Origin: Halomonas sp. HAL1
GTDB taxonomy: Bacteria; Pseudomonadota; Gammaproteobacteria; Pseudomonadales; Halomonadaceae
Assembly (NCBI RefSeq): GCF_030544485.1
Contig: NZ_CP130610.1
Coordinates: 3,906,001-3,970,000, forward strand
Length of the DNA: 64,000 nucleotides
Reading direction: 5' to 3'
Numbering within the stretch: position 1 is the first letter of the stretch; each line of letters starts with the position of its first letter. Shown here piece by piece: positions 26,496 through 34,992 of this stretch. A model generated the notes under the pieces. That model did no database searches. It was not told the DNA's origin and saw only the letters and a list, made by a program, of their open reading frames with translations. The position numbers and the translations under genes were made by a program.

Positions 26496-27929
26496 TCACG
26501 CCCCTGCTTGTGAGATGAATCGCGTATCAAGATACGCGTCGATCGCCTCGCTGCCGCCTTCAGTACCATAACCCGAGTCTTTCACCCCACCAAATGGAGT
26601 TTCAGGCAGGCCGAAGCCTATGTGGTTGATCGTCAACATACCGCTTTCGATATCACGTCCCAGTGCCATCGCGGTTGCGTTGGAGCGCGTATAGGCGTAA
26701 GCGGCAAGCCCATAGGGCAATCTGTTAGCTTCCATAACTGCCTGTTCATACGTCGAGAAAGGTACCATCAATGCCAGTGGACCAAAGGGCTCTTCGCTCA
26801 TTGCATTGGCATCCATTGGAACCTCGGAAAGGACAGTGGGCTCGAAGAAAAAGCCTTTTTGGCCAAGACGCTTGCCGCCGAGACGGACCTTCGCACCTTT
26901 CTCTATCGCGTCGTTAACGAACCGTTCGAGCGACTCAAGTCCTCGTTGATGGGCCATCGGCCCCATAGTCGTTTTTTCATTGAGGCCATTGCCAACTTTG
27001 ATTTCGCTAGCAGCGGCAACGAACTTATCAATAAATCTCTCGTAGATGCTTTCTTGGATGAGAAAGCGTGTCGGCGCGATGCATACTTGGCCAGCATTGC
27101 GGAACTTGGCGCCAGCAAGCTGCTTAGCGGCAGCATCAAGATCGGCATCTTCAAAGACGATTACCGGTGCGTGACCGCCAAGCTCCATCGTTGCCTTTTT
27201 CATATGCTGGCCTGCTAACGCCGCAAGATGTTTGCCAACTGCGGTTGAGCCAGTGAAAGAGATTTTACGAATGGAGGGATGTGAAATTAGATACTCAGAA
27301 ATCTCAGAAGGTATGCCGAAAACAAGGTTGACGACGCCTGCCGGCACACCAGCATCAGCATAGGCACGGATCAGCTCGGCGGGGGCCGCAGGAGTATCTT
27401 CCGGCGCCTTGATGATAATGGAGCAGCCCGCCGCCAGCGCTGCAGATAACTTACGAACGACTTGGTTGATCGGGAAATTCCAAGGTGTAAAAGCAGCCAC
27501 CGGGCCAACTGGTATTTTTACTGCCAACTGCTGAACATTAGCCTGCCGCGAAGGAATGACTTGCCCATAGGTACGTCGCGCTTCTTCAGCGAACCAGTCG
27601 ATGGTATCGGCGGCACCCAGCGTCTCCATACGCGCCTGTGCCAGCGGCTTGCCCTGCTCGGTTGTCATGATCATAGCAATCTTGTCAACACGCTCGCGTA
27701 AGAGTTCCGCGGCTCGGCGCATCACTTTGCTACGTTCAAATGGAGGAGTTGCCTTCCAGGTATTAAAGCCGTGCTCTGCTGCGTTGATCGCCAAATCGAG
27801 ATCAACCTTCTCGGCGTGAGCGATATGACCAATGATCTCTTCTGTCGCCGGGTTAATTACTGGGATCGTCTTGCCGGCTATCGCACTACACCACTCGCCA
27901 TTGATAAAAAGTTGTACATCTGAGTACAT
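26496..27929 (-). CDS. NAD(P)-dependent succinate-semialdehyde-type aldehyde dehydrogenase
   Basis: A 477-residue aldehyde dehydrogenase. Landmarks are FTPWNFPINQ, the general base in MELGGHAPVIVF, the catalytic Cys in NAGQVCIAPTRF and PFGGVKDSGYGTEGG near the C-terminus. Sequence style matches succinate-semialdehyde dehydrogenases (GabD/YneI), although 2-oxoglutarate-semialdehyde and glutarate-semialdehyde enzymes are close relatives. ATG 27929 (MYSDVQLF) has AGAGG upstream; the in-frame extension to 27977 is not family-like. It is convergent with the FAD-linked dehydrogenase and co-directional with the Liv transporter. Confidence 0.82.
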   Translation of the reverse strand: MYSDVQLFINGEWCSAIAGKTIPVINPATEEIIGHIAHAEKVDLDLAINAAEHGFNTWKATPPFERSKVMRRAAELLRERVDKIAMIMTTEQGKPLAQARMETLGAADTIDWFAEEARRTYGQVIPSRQANVQQLAVKIPVGPVAAFTPWNFPINQVVRKLSAALAAGCSIIIKAPEDTPAAPAELIRAYADAGVPAGVVNLVFGIPSEISEYLISHPSIRKISFTGSTAVGKHLAALAGQHMKKATMELGGHAPVIVFEDADLDAAAKQLAGAKFRNAGQVCIAPTRFLIQESIYERFIDKFVAAASEIKVGNGLNEKTTMGPMAHQRGLESLERFVNDAIEKGAKVRLGGKRLGQKGFFFEPTVLSEVPMDANAMSEEPFGPLALMVPFSTYEQAVMEANRLPYGLAAYAYTRSNATAMALGRDIESGMLTINHIGFGLPETPFGGVKDSGYGTEGGSEAIDAYLDTRFISQAGA

Positions 27930-28017
27930 GATTACCTCTAATGTGTTCGTAGTTAGTGCCGGTAGTGTTACAAGCAAACATACCTGTAAGGCATCTTACC
28001 TATATCAAGAAATTTCT

Positions 28018-28149
28018 GGGATGGAAAGTGTAGTGGCCCAATATAACTACCCTCAGGCCTGCACCTCTTTGGGAATCGATGAAAATGCTCTCAGACGCTG
28101 GGCTCATCAGCTTGTATATGTGCTTCTGGGAGTCACTCCAACGTGTTAA
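28018..28149 (+). pseudogene. Remnant of an IS3-type transposase OrfA
   Basis: A short open stretch encodes ESVVAQYNYPQACTSLGIDE followed by NALRRWAHQL and, after a scrambled portion, GVTP before a stop. The spacing of Q-Y-A-slgi-RRW-QL-GvTP matches the N-terminal helix-turn-helix of IS3-family OrfA proteins. Nothing of OrfB follows. It is probably a fossil insertion between the semialdehyde dehydrogenase and the Liv operon. Confidence 0.4.
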
Positions 28150-28878
28150 TCATAGCCCTAGATAGGCCTTCTTAATTTTTTCATTGTCCTGTAGTTCGCT
28201 AGACGGTCCATCCAGAACTTGATAACCATTTTCCAGTACGTAAGCGCGATCGCTCACCTGTAGTACCTGTTTAACATTCTGCTCGACCAACAAAATGGGC
28301 ATGCCGGTATCGGCTACTCGGCGTATTGCCGCCATCACATCCTTTACTAATAAGGGCGACAATCCCAGGCTTGGTTCATCCAGCAGTAGCATCTTGGGGC
28401 CAAGCATGAGCGCCCGAGCAATCGCCACCATCTGCTGCTGCCCCCCCGAAAGTTGCGCAGCCTTTTCACGCGCGTACTTTTTAAGATCCGGGAACAGTCT
28501 ATGAACTTTTTCTAGGTTTTCGTCGCGACGCTCGCGTGCAGAGGGTAATGAGGCGCCCAGCAACAGATTATCGTGTACCGTCATATTGCCGAACAGTTGA
28601 CGCCCCATCGGTACATGCGCGAGTCCCAATCTCGCCATTTCATAGGGCTTACGCCCAGAGACTTCTTGCCCATCAAAATGAATGGCTCCTTTCCAGGGCT
28701 TGATCATCCCTGAAAGTGCTCGAAGGATCGTCGACTTACCGCTGCCATTACCCCCGATCAATCCCACCAGTTCACCCGCGCTGACCGTCAGGGAGGCATC
28801 GAAGACGACCTTTAATGAACCGTACCCAAGATCAACATTTTCGACACTTAGTACAGTAGCCGCTTGATCTGTCATCAA
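28150..28878 (-). CDS. livF: Branched-chain amino acid-type ABC transporter ATPase LivF
   Basis: A 242-residue ABC ATPase: Walker A GGNGSGKST, signature LSGGQQQMVAIARALM, Walker B LLLDEPSLGLSPLL. The LivF hallmark LGLAHVPMGRQLFGNMTV is present. It is the last gene of a five-gene operon and overlaps livG by 4 bases. The operon has a dedicated amide-type or amino-acid-type binding protein, so the true cargo could be an amide, urea-like compound or amino acid. Confidence 0.9.
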   Translation of the reverse strand: MMTDQAATVLSVENVDLGYGSLKVVFDASLTVSAGELVGLIGGNGSGKSTILRALSGMIKPWKGAIHFDGQEVSGRKPYEMARLGLAHVPMGRQLFGNMTVHDNLLLGASLPSARERRDENLEKVHRLFPDLKKYAREKAAQLSGGQQQMVAIARALMLGPKMLLLDEPSLGLSPLLVKDVMAAIRRVADTGMPILLVEQNVKQVLQVSDRAYVLENGYQVLDGPSSELQDNEKIKKAYLGL

Positions 28879-29591
28879 TCCTCTCCCAGATAGGCGGTAA
28901 TGACGCGTGGATCTTTGATCACCTCGTTTGGTAAACCCTCGGTAATTACACTGCCGTTTGCCATAACAATCACATGATCCGATAAGGCAATGATGGCCTC
29001 CATGATGTGCTCGACCATCACGATGGTCAGGTTCTGGTCAGTCAATTGACGCACAAAACCGATCATGTCTTTAAGTGCGGGTGGATTGAGGCCGGCCATC
29101 ATCTCATCAAGGAACAAAACACTGGGTTGGACGGCCAGCGCTTTGGCGAGCTCAAGGCGTCGACGTCTGGCCAAGTTCAGATCCAATGCGGGTTGGTCAT
29201 ATCGATCGGCTAGGCCCACTTTTTCCAAAACGTCCATGGCCAATCGTTCGGCCTTCTTGCGTTTGGGCTCCTTAAGGAAGGCCGCGACCAGGACATTCTC
29301 AAGCAATGTTAGTTCTTCAAAGGGTCTTTCCGTCTGAAACGTACGCCCAATACCAACACGTGTGCGCATATACGGAGGAAGTCGGGTGATCTCTTTCCCG
29401 TATAAGTAAATGCGGCCTGCCTGGGGGGTAACGAAGCCCGTTAGGGCATTAAATAAAGTGGTCTTGCCTGCTCCGTTCGGCCCGATCAAACCAAGGATCT
29501 TGCCTTGTTCGACATCCAGCGAAACATCATTTACCGCGACGACACCACCGAACTTTACGGTGATGCCATCAGCTCTGAGCGCGCTTGGCAT
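28875..29591 (-). CDS. livG: Branched-chain amino acid-type ABC transporter ATPase LivG
   Basis: A 238-residue ATPase with Walker A GPNGAGKTT, the LivG-type IGRTFQTERPFEELTLLENV and Walker B SVLFLDEMMAGLNPP. The usual LSGGQ signature is replaced by LNLARRRRLELAKALA, as is common in LivG proteins. It overlaps livM by 23 bases and livF by 4. It pairs with LivF to power the LivHM channel. Confidence 0.9.
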   Translation of the reverse strand: MPSALRADGITVKFGGVVAVNDVSLDVEQGKILGLIGPNGAGKTTLFNALTGFVTPQAGRIYLYGKEITRLPPYMRTRVGIGRTFQTERPFEELTLLENVLVAAFLKEPKRKKAERLAMDVLEKVGLADRYDQPALDLNLARRRRLELAKALAVQPSVLFLDEMMAGLNPPALKDMIGFVRQLTDQNLTIVMVEHIMEAIIALSDHVIVMANGSVITEGLPNEVIKDPRVITAYLGED

Positions 29592-30522
29592 AAATCCTCC
29601 TAATCAAATAACGCGCTGGCTCGCCAACAATGCCACGAGGCATAAAGATAACCACAACCATAATCATCAAACCGTAAATCAGCATATTGGCCTCTGCGAA
29701 CGTCGTCCGGAATATCTCACCCGAACCCACCACCAGCAGCGCGCCTACACAAGGCCCCCAAATGGTTCCTCGACCACCGATAATTGCCGTTAAGGCGATC
29801 TGTACTGACAACAGCAGGTAAAAGATAATGTGAGGTTCGATGAATGAGAGAAAAATCGCATAGATACCTCCTCCCAGTGCCGTTAATGCACCCGAGAGCA
29901 TGAACGCTTTCAGCTTGACGGTGGTGGGATTTATGCCCGACGCCATGGCGGAATCTTCATCTTCTCGCACTGCGCGAAGCTGGTAGCCAAACTTGCTGCG
30001 CGATATAAGCATCACTACCAAGACGGTTATCGCCGCGAATGCCAGCGCCAGATAGTAGTTGACCTGGCGAGAGAAGAGATCCAGGCCGAAGGGCTCCGGC
30101 AATGTCATAATAAAGACCCCCGTCGCGCCGCCGGTCAACCAGCCTTCATTAATGGCGATCAGTCGAAAGATCTCAGCAATGGCGATGGTGGATAGTGTGA
30201 AGTAAGGCCCCTTGAGCTTGAAGGTTAAGCGTCCCCACAGGTAGGCCACCAGAGAGGCAGCGAACAGTGCCATCAGAACTGCCCACCAGGGAGCAATTTC
30301 ATGATGGGATGTCCCCACTGCAACGAAGTAGGCGCCAAGTCCTACGAAGCTAGCATGGCCTAAGCTCACCTGGCCGGCCCAACCTCCCAGAATGTCCCAG
30401 GCGGTAGCCCAGCCAGCGTATAACAGTAAGGTAATGGCCACCGATAGATAGCCCGGGAACATCTGTGGATAAAAAATACCCATCAGCACCAGTCCGGCAA
30501 AAATGATGTAATGCTTTTTCAT
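29569..30522 (-). CDS. livM: Branched-chain amino acid-type ABC transporter permease LivM
   Basis: A 317-residue permease with about nine hydrophobic segments. LivM motifs are LGGWAGQVSLGHASFVGLGAY near the N-terminus and RAVREDEDSAMASGINPTTVKLKAF in the cytoplasmic loop that contacts the ATPase. It overlaps livH by 4 bases and livG by 23. Confidence 0.9.
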   Translation of the reverse strand: MKKHYIIFAGLVLMGIFYPQMFPGYLSVAITLLLYAGWATAWDILGGWAGQVSLGHASFVGLGAYFVAVGTSHHEIAPWWAVLMALFAASLVAYLWGRLTFKLKGPYFTLSTIAIAEIFRLIAINEGWLTGGATGVFIMTLPEPFGLDLFSRQVNYYLALAFAAITVLVVMLISRSKFGYQLRAVREDEDSAMASGINPTTVKLKAFMLSGALTALGGGIYAIFLSFIEPHIIFYLLLSVQIALTAIIGGRGTIWGPCVGALLVVGSGEIFRTTFAEANMLIYGLMIMVVVIFMPRGIVGEPARYLIRRIYAKRAQS

Positions 30523-31406
30523 ACGCGCTTCACCGTCTTACCGAACAGGCCCTCGGGGCGTAGTAACAGTATCAACAAGAACACCAGCAGCCCGTAGGCA
30601 TCTCGGTAGTCCGATGTAAGATAGGATGCCCCCATCACCTCAACTACCCCCAGCAATAGCCCACCGGCGATAGCAGCCCCAATATTACCCAGCCCCCCTA
30701 ACACGGTGACCACAAAGGCCTTGAGCGTGAAGATGGCACCTGAGAATGTCGGTGTGGCAAACAGCAGTGGAATCAGCACGACACCTGCGGTTACCGCCAG
30801 GGCCATACCAATACCGAAAACCACGGCTTCGATCCAACGGGTATTGATACCCACAAGTTCGGCACCCAATCGATTGTCAGCAGTGGCACGAATGGCACGG
30901 CCCAGTTCCGTATGGTTGAGTACCGTATAAAGTCCGGCAATCACCACCATCGTTGCCAGGCCCGCGAGCAGCAGGATCATTGAGAAGCTGACCTCCCCCA
31001 GAGAAACCGTACTGGAGGCATACGACACATTGACGGACTTGGGCTCGGCGCCAAAGGTCAGTAACAGTATATTGCCAATAACCAAGGCTAGCCCCAGGGT
31101 GACCAGGAGTGAACTTTCTGGCGGTGCTTCCATTAAGCGGGAGAGTACTAATCGCTGTAGTAATGCCCCGGTCATAAACCCAAGGGGCATGGCAACAAGT
31201 AGAGACAGGTAAGGGTCCCAGCCCAGTAGGGAGTTGAGCAACACGGCGCAATACATGCCCAGAATAACGAAGTCCCCGTGGGCGAAGTTGATTATCTTCA
31301 TTACCCCGAACACCAGCGTTAGCCCTACCCCAATCAGCGCATAGACCCCACCGATCAATACCCCATTAGACAAGTTCTGCAAAAAGGATACATAGTCAAA
31401 CATCAT
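30519..31406 (-). CDS. livH: Branched-chain amino acid-type ABC transporter permease LivH
   Basis: A 295-residue permease of the LivH family, with GGVYALIGVGLTLVFGVMKI and NFAHGDFVILGMY at the N-terminus and GRAIRATADNRLGAELVGIN in the coupling loop. The start lies 34 bases after the binding-protein gene, and the two ATG codons at 31406 and 31403 are equally possible. Confidence 0.9.
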   Translation of the reverse strand: MMFDYVSFLQNLSNGVLIGGVYALIGVGLTLVFGVMKIINFAHGDFVILGMYCAVLLNSLLGWDPYLSLLVAMPLGFMTGALLQRLVLSRLMEAPPESSLLVTLGLALVIGNILLLTFGAEPKSVNVSYASSTVSLGEVSFSMILLLAGLATMVVIAGLYTVLNHTELGRAIRATADNRLGAELVGINTRWIEAVVFGIGMALAVTAGVVLIPLLFATPTFSGAIFTLKAFVVTVLGGLGNIGAAIAGGLLLGVVEVMGASYLTSDYRDAYGLLVFLLILLLRPEGLFGKTVKRV

Positions 31407-31439
31407 GATCTCTCTAGTTGTGCCATGCAGACGTCCCGA

Positions 31440-32624
31440 TTATCGCTCGTCCCATACCGGTGTTGGGTACCGAACTTCTTCAGCAGCCAGGTCGGCTGGG
31501 AATACGGTGACGTGCTCACCGTCCTGAATCTGCAATACAAGGCTGCGAATCGGATTCTGTCCTTGAAAGCCGTCGAAGCTTTCAAACACAACATGAGTGA
31601 CCGGTGTATCCAGGTCGGTTTCGGCTAGCGCATCTCTAACGTCACTACGCTCAAGGGAGTCGGCACGTTCAAGCGCATCGGCCGCCACGCGAAGTGCCAG
31701 ATAACCCTCTGCTTCGTAGAAGGTAGGCTCTTCGCCCGTCTTGGTCTTAAGGCGTTCATAGAGATCTTCCACGCCCTCGTACTGAACGTCCTTGCTCCAA
31801 CTCACCACAGTGGCCACATACTCGGCAAGATCACCCACCTGATCGACGAAACTAGGCAAGGCGGCACCGGTATCGATCGCCACAGCCTTGGGATTGAGGT
31901 TTACCTCACGCATCTGACGCGCAATAGCGACCCCATCTTCAGCGTAGGCAACCACATAGAGCAGGTCGGGCTCCTCGGAGCGGAAACGGTTGAGGATGGG
32001 TCGAAAATCAGAGGTGCCTTGATCGTAAGATTGGTCTCCCACGATTTCATAGCCCCGTTCTTCGGCTAAACGTGCGCCCTCTTCGGCCAAAGACTCCGGC
32101 CAAGCCCCATTGCCATACAGCATGGCGACGGTTTCCAAGCTATCGTCTTGTTCACGTAGGAAATCGAAATAGTCGAAATAGCTTTCGGCCACAATCGTTG
32201 AGTTGTGCTTGGCACGAAATACCCAGGGCGAGCCAGGTTTGGTGATGCTGTTGTCTGCGCTGCCGAGCACAATGAGCGGAATCTCTTGGCGGGTCATTAG
32301 CTGTGCCATCGGCCCAGTAATGCTTGATGCATAGGAGCCCATAATCAAAGGAACATCCTGTCGATTAAGTGACTCGATCGCTGCCAACGCACTGGTAGCT
32401 TCAGAGCGGTCATCTTGCACGACCAGCGCTAGAGGTTCTCCCCTCACCCCACCGCCTTCGTTGATTTCCTCCAACGCGACTTCCATTCCTGCCTGATAGC
32501 GTTCACCAAAGGCGGCGAAGGGACCCGACAAGCTGTTAATGACACCAACTTCGATATCAGCTAATACGGCGGGGGCCGCCAGAAGCCAGGGGGCCACGGA
32601 AGCGGCAGCGATCAACTTCTTCAT
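31440..32624 (-). CDS. ABC transporter substrate-binding protein, Liv/amide type (peripla_BP_6)
   Basis: A 394-residue periplasmic binding protein with a clear Sec signal (MKKLIAAASVAPWLLAAPAVLA). The mature N-terminus IEVGVINSLSGPFAAFGERY is typical of type I folds that bind amino acids, amides or aromatic acids. First gene of the livHMGF operon. The start at 32624 is chosen because the 11-residue extension upstream is charged and precedes an obvious signal peptide. It is divergent from an amidase at 32811, which suggests an amide or amidated compound as ligand (inference). Confidence 0.88.
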   Translation of the reverse strand: MKKLIAAASVAPWLLAAPAVLADIEVGVINSLSGPFAAFGERYQAGMEVALEEINEGGGVRGEPLALVVQDDRSEATSALAAIESLNRQDVPLIMGSYASSITGPMAQLMTRQEIPLIVLGSADNSITKPGSPWVFRAKHNSTIVAESYFDYFDFLREQDDSLETVAMLYGNGAWPESLAEEGARLAEERGYEIVGDQSYDQGTSDFRPILNRFRSEEPDLLYVVAYAEDGVAIARQMREVNLNPKAVAIDTGAALPSFVDQVGDLAEYVATVVSWSKDVQYEGVEDLYERLKTKTGEEPTFYEAEGYLALRVAADALERADSLERSDVRDALAETDLDTPVTHVVFESFDGFQGQNPIRSLVLQIQDGEHVTVFPADLAAEEVRYPTPVWDER

Positions 32625-32810
32625 TATTTTGTCTCCATCAAGATCTATAAAAACCACTTATGTCGATTTTTTAGTGGCATTTCGATTATTTGCGACTAAT
32701 TATGTATAGACCAAGCTTGCTAACGGCTGCAAGACAAATCAATAAACGGTACGCACCCTTACACTGTCATGTACCGCTCTGGTCGCTCATTTATTAATTA
32801 AGGAGTTTTC

Positions 32811-34226
32811 ATGACTATTCCTTCGGATCCAGTAGCGTCACTCGGAATCGCTGGCTTTGCCGCCGCGCTGCGCAGAAATGAAATTACTTCGGAGCAAGCG
32901 GTGAGCGCGTATTTAGCCCGTATCGACATATTGGATCCGTTACTCTGTGCCTATGAAACAGTGGATGCCCGCCGTGCTCTAGCCACGGCACGCGCCATGG
33001 ATACGCTGTTGGCCAATGGAGTCGACTTGGGGCCGCTGATGGGGCTGCCGGTCTCGGTTAAGGATCTGTTCGTTATCGATGGGATGACCCCGCATGCTGG
33101 CTCCAATCTGCCTATTCAGGACAAGCTGGGCACGCAAGAAGGGACCTTCATCCGTGCGTTGAAGTCGTCGGGTTGCGTCATTCTGGGAACCACCCGGATG
33201 GTCGAGTTTGCGCTCGGAATAACGGGACACTCCGTCTCTCGTGGTACGCCCTGGAATCCGTGGGATGACCAGCAACATCGGCTGCCTGGGGGGTCAAGCT
33301 CAGGCGCTGGGGTTGCGCTCGCATCGGGTTTATGTGGCTTATCTATCGGTAGCGATACAGGAGGATCCGTCAGGGTGCCGGCAGCAATGTGCGGCTTATT
33401 CGGCTTAAAAACCACGGTAGGCCTGTGGCCCACTGACGGTGCCTTTCCCCTTGAGCCCAATACCGACTCCATCGGCTTACTCACTCGGACCGCTCAGGAC
33501 GCTGCTATTGCCTTCGATGCGTTGAATGCCAGAATCAATCCGTCATCTCAAACCCATCATGCTTCGATAACCCCTGGTCAGCTTACGTTGGGCGTGCCAG
33601 TCAATTACTTCCTTGATGGCGTCGATGCGGAAATGAAAAACGCATTTGAACATGCCCTTTCAGGGTTTGAAGCAAGTGGGGTAAAGCAGGTTTCCGTACA
33701 CGTACCTGATGTGGATGGACGTGAGCGTTACTTCCCTGTTGCCATGCCTGCGCACTTACTTGCATGGCTGGGAGAAGAGTTCTTTCTGGACCATAATGCG
33801 CTTGTCGATCCCATTATTCGTGCACGTATTGATAAGGGCATTGGTATCAAGGCCCATCACTACCTAACACTGGCAGAAGAGCGGCACTGTCATATTGAGG
33901 CGGCTAAATCTTTGTTTGATCGCGTCGATGTAATTGTTAGCCCTACCACTCAGGCGCAACCGCAGAAGCTTAGTGAACTAGAGGATCCTGACATGGCGAT
34001 GCAGGCGGCGATGGGTATGACACGCAATACCCAGCCCGCCAATTATTTTGATTGGTGCGCCGTTACCCTACCAATGGGAACAAATTCGGATGGCTTGCCA
34101 CTGGGCTTGCAATTAAACGGCCTAGGAAATTCTGATTCGAGGCTATTAGCCATTGCCGTCGCCCTAGAGGCTCTTCTTGATCCAATCTCACTACCCAAAC
34201 CTTTTCATGGCCATTCGCTGCGTTGA
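32811..34226 (+). CDS. Amidase (amidase-signature family)
   Basis: A 471-residue hydrolase with the Ser-cisSer-Lys triad of the amidase-signature family. K84 is in LPVSVKDLF, the cis-Ser is around S163 in LPGGSSSGAGVA, and the nucleophile S186 is in GSDTGGSVRVPAA. It hydrolyses a C-N amide bond in the cytoplasm and releases ammonia. AAGGAG precedes the ATG. GatA is unlikely because no gatB/gatC is present and the C-terminus differs. Divergence from the Liv-type transporter (154-base AT-rich spacer) suggests that it acts on the imported amide. Confidence 0.85.
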   Translation: MTIPSDPVASLGIAGFAAALRRNEITSEQAVSAYLARIDILDPLLCAYETVDARRALATARAMDTLLANGVDLGPLMGLPVSVKDLFVIDGMTPHAGSNLPIQDKLGTQEGTFIRALKSSGCVILGTTRMVEFALGITGHSVSRGTPWNPWDDQQHRLPGGSSSGAGVALASGLCGLSIGSDTGGSVRVPAAMCGLFGLKTTVGLWPTDGAFPLEPNTDSIGLLTRTAQDAAIAFDALNARINPSSQTHHASITPGQLTLGVPVNYFLDGVDAEMKNAFEHALSGFEASGVKQVSVHVPDVDGRERYFPVAMPAHLLAWLGEEFFLDHNALVDPIIRARIDKGIGIKAHHYLTLAEERHCHIEAAKSLFDRVDVIVSPTTQAQPQKLSELEDPDMAMQAAMGMTRNTQPANYFDWCAVTLPMGTNSDGLPLGLQLNGLGNSDSRLLAIAVALEALLDPISLPKPFHGHSLR

Positions 34227-34239
34227 GTAAGTTAGTACT

Positions 34240-34256
34240 ACCAGCTCTTTGCTGGT
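34240..34256 (+). terminator. Weak stem-loop after the amidase gene
   Basis: ACCAGC-TCTTT-GCTGGT begins 14 bases after the amidase stop, in the convergent gap before otnC. The stem is short (6 bp) and there is no T-run. It may act in either direction. Confidence 0.3.
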
Positions 34257-34340
34257 GTTAGTGTCAGAGGAAAACCATGCGTTATCAGCTCACGAACTAA
34301 TAGAGGAAATAGCCTGCTACGTGAGCCGGCTATGATTTGG

Positions 34341-34988
34341 TTAGTCTTTGGGAAAACGCTCTTCAAGTTCCGCTATCTGCTCGGGCGATAGGATGCGAGG
34401 GTTCTGGCCCTGCAATAATAGAAACAGCTTGGCTGTTTCCTCTAACTCCTCGGTGGCGTAAACCGCGGCCTCTAAATTTTTGCCAGCGACCACTGGGCCA
34501 TGGTTGGCCAATAATACAGCACTATGCTGACCGGCCAGCCCCTTCACAGCATCCCCCAGGCTCGGGTCGCCGGGTATATGGTAGGGCACTAAAGGTAACT
34601 TCCCGACCCGCATCACGTAGTAAGCGGTCAATGGCGGAATGCAATCGCAGGGGTCGATGCCGGGTAGGCAGGATACAGCCACAGAATGGGTCGAGTGGAG
34701 ATGGACGATCGCCTCGGACTGGGGGCGTTCCGAGTACATTGCCATATGCAGAAAGCTCTCTTTCGTAGGCTTGTCCCCTCCTTTCCAATGCCCATCCCGG
34801 TCAATTCGCGAAATACACCCCGGATCCAGGCGGCCCAGGCAGGCATTAGTGGGCGTCATCAGCCATCCACCGTCATCAGTACACACACTGATGTTGCCAC
34901 TGGAGCCCATAGTCAGGCCGCGATCGAACAGAGATTTACCCAGGGTGGCGATCTGTTCGCGAAGGCGATTCTCGTCGTGAAGACTCAT
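34341..34988 (-). CDS. otnC: 3-oxo-tetronate 4-phosphate decarboxylase (OtnC)
   Basis: A 215-residue class II aldolase-fold enzyme. Zinc ligands are in VHLHSTHSVAVS and LANHGPVVAG. Unlike the adducin-like protein at 8888, the catalytic Glu is kept (PTKESFLHMAMY). GLTMGSSGNISV forms the phosphate-binding loop. OtnC decarboxylates 3-oxo-tetronate 4-phosphate to dihydroxyacetone phosphate in L-threonate and D-erythronate breakdown. It sits 4 bases after the otnK gene, which makes the assignment firm. Confidence 0.88.
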   Translation of the reverse strand: MSLHDENRLREQIATLGKSLFDRGLTMGSSGNISVCTDDGGWLMTPTNACLGRLDPGCISRIDRDGHWKGGDKPTKESFLHMAMYSERPQSEAIVHLHSTHSVAVSCLPGIDPCDCIPPLTAYYVMRVGKLPLVPYHIPGDPSLGDAVKGLAGQHSAVLLANHGPVVAGKNLEAAVYATEELEETAKLFLLLQGQNPRILSPEQIAELEERFPKD

Positions 34989-34992
34989 GGCG

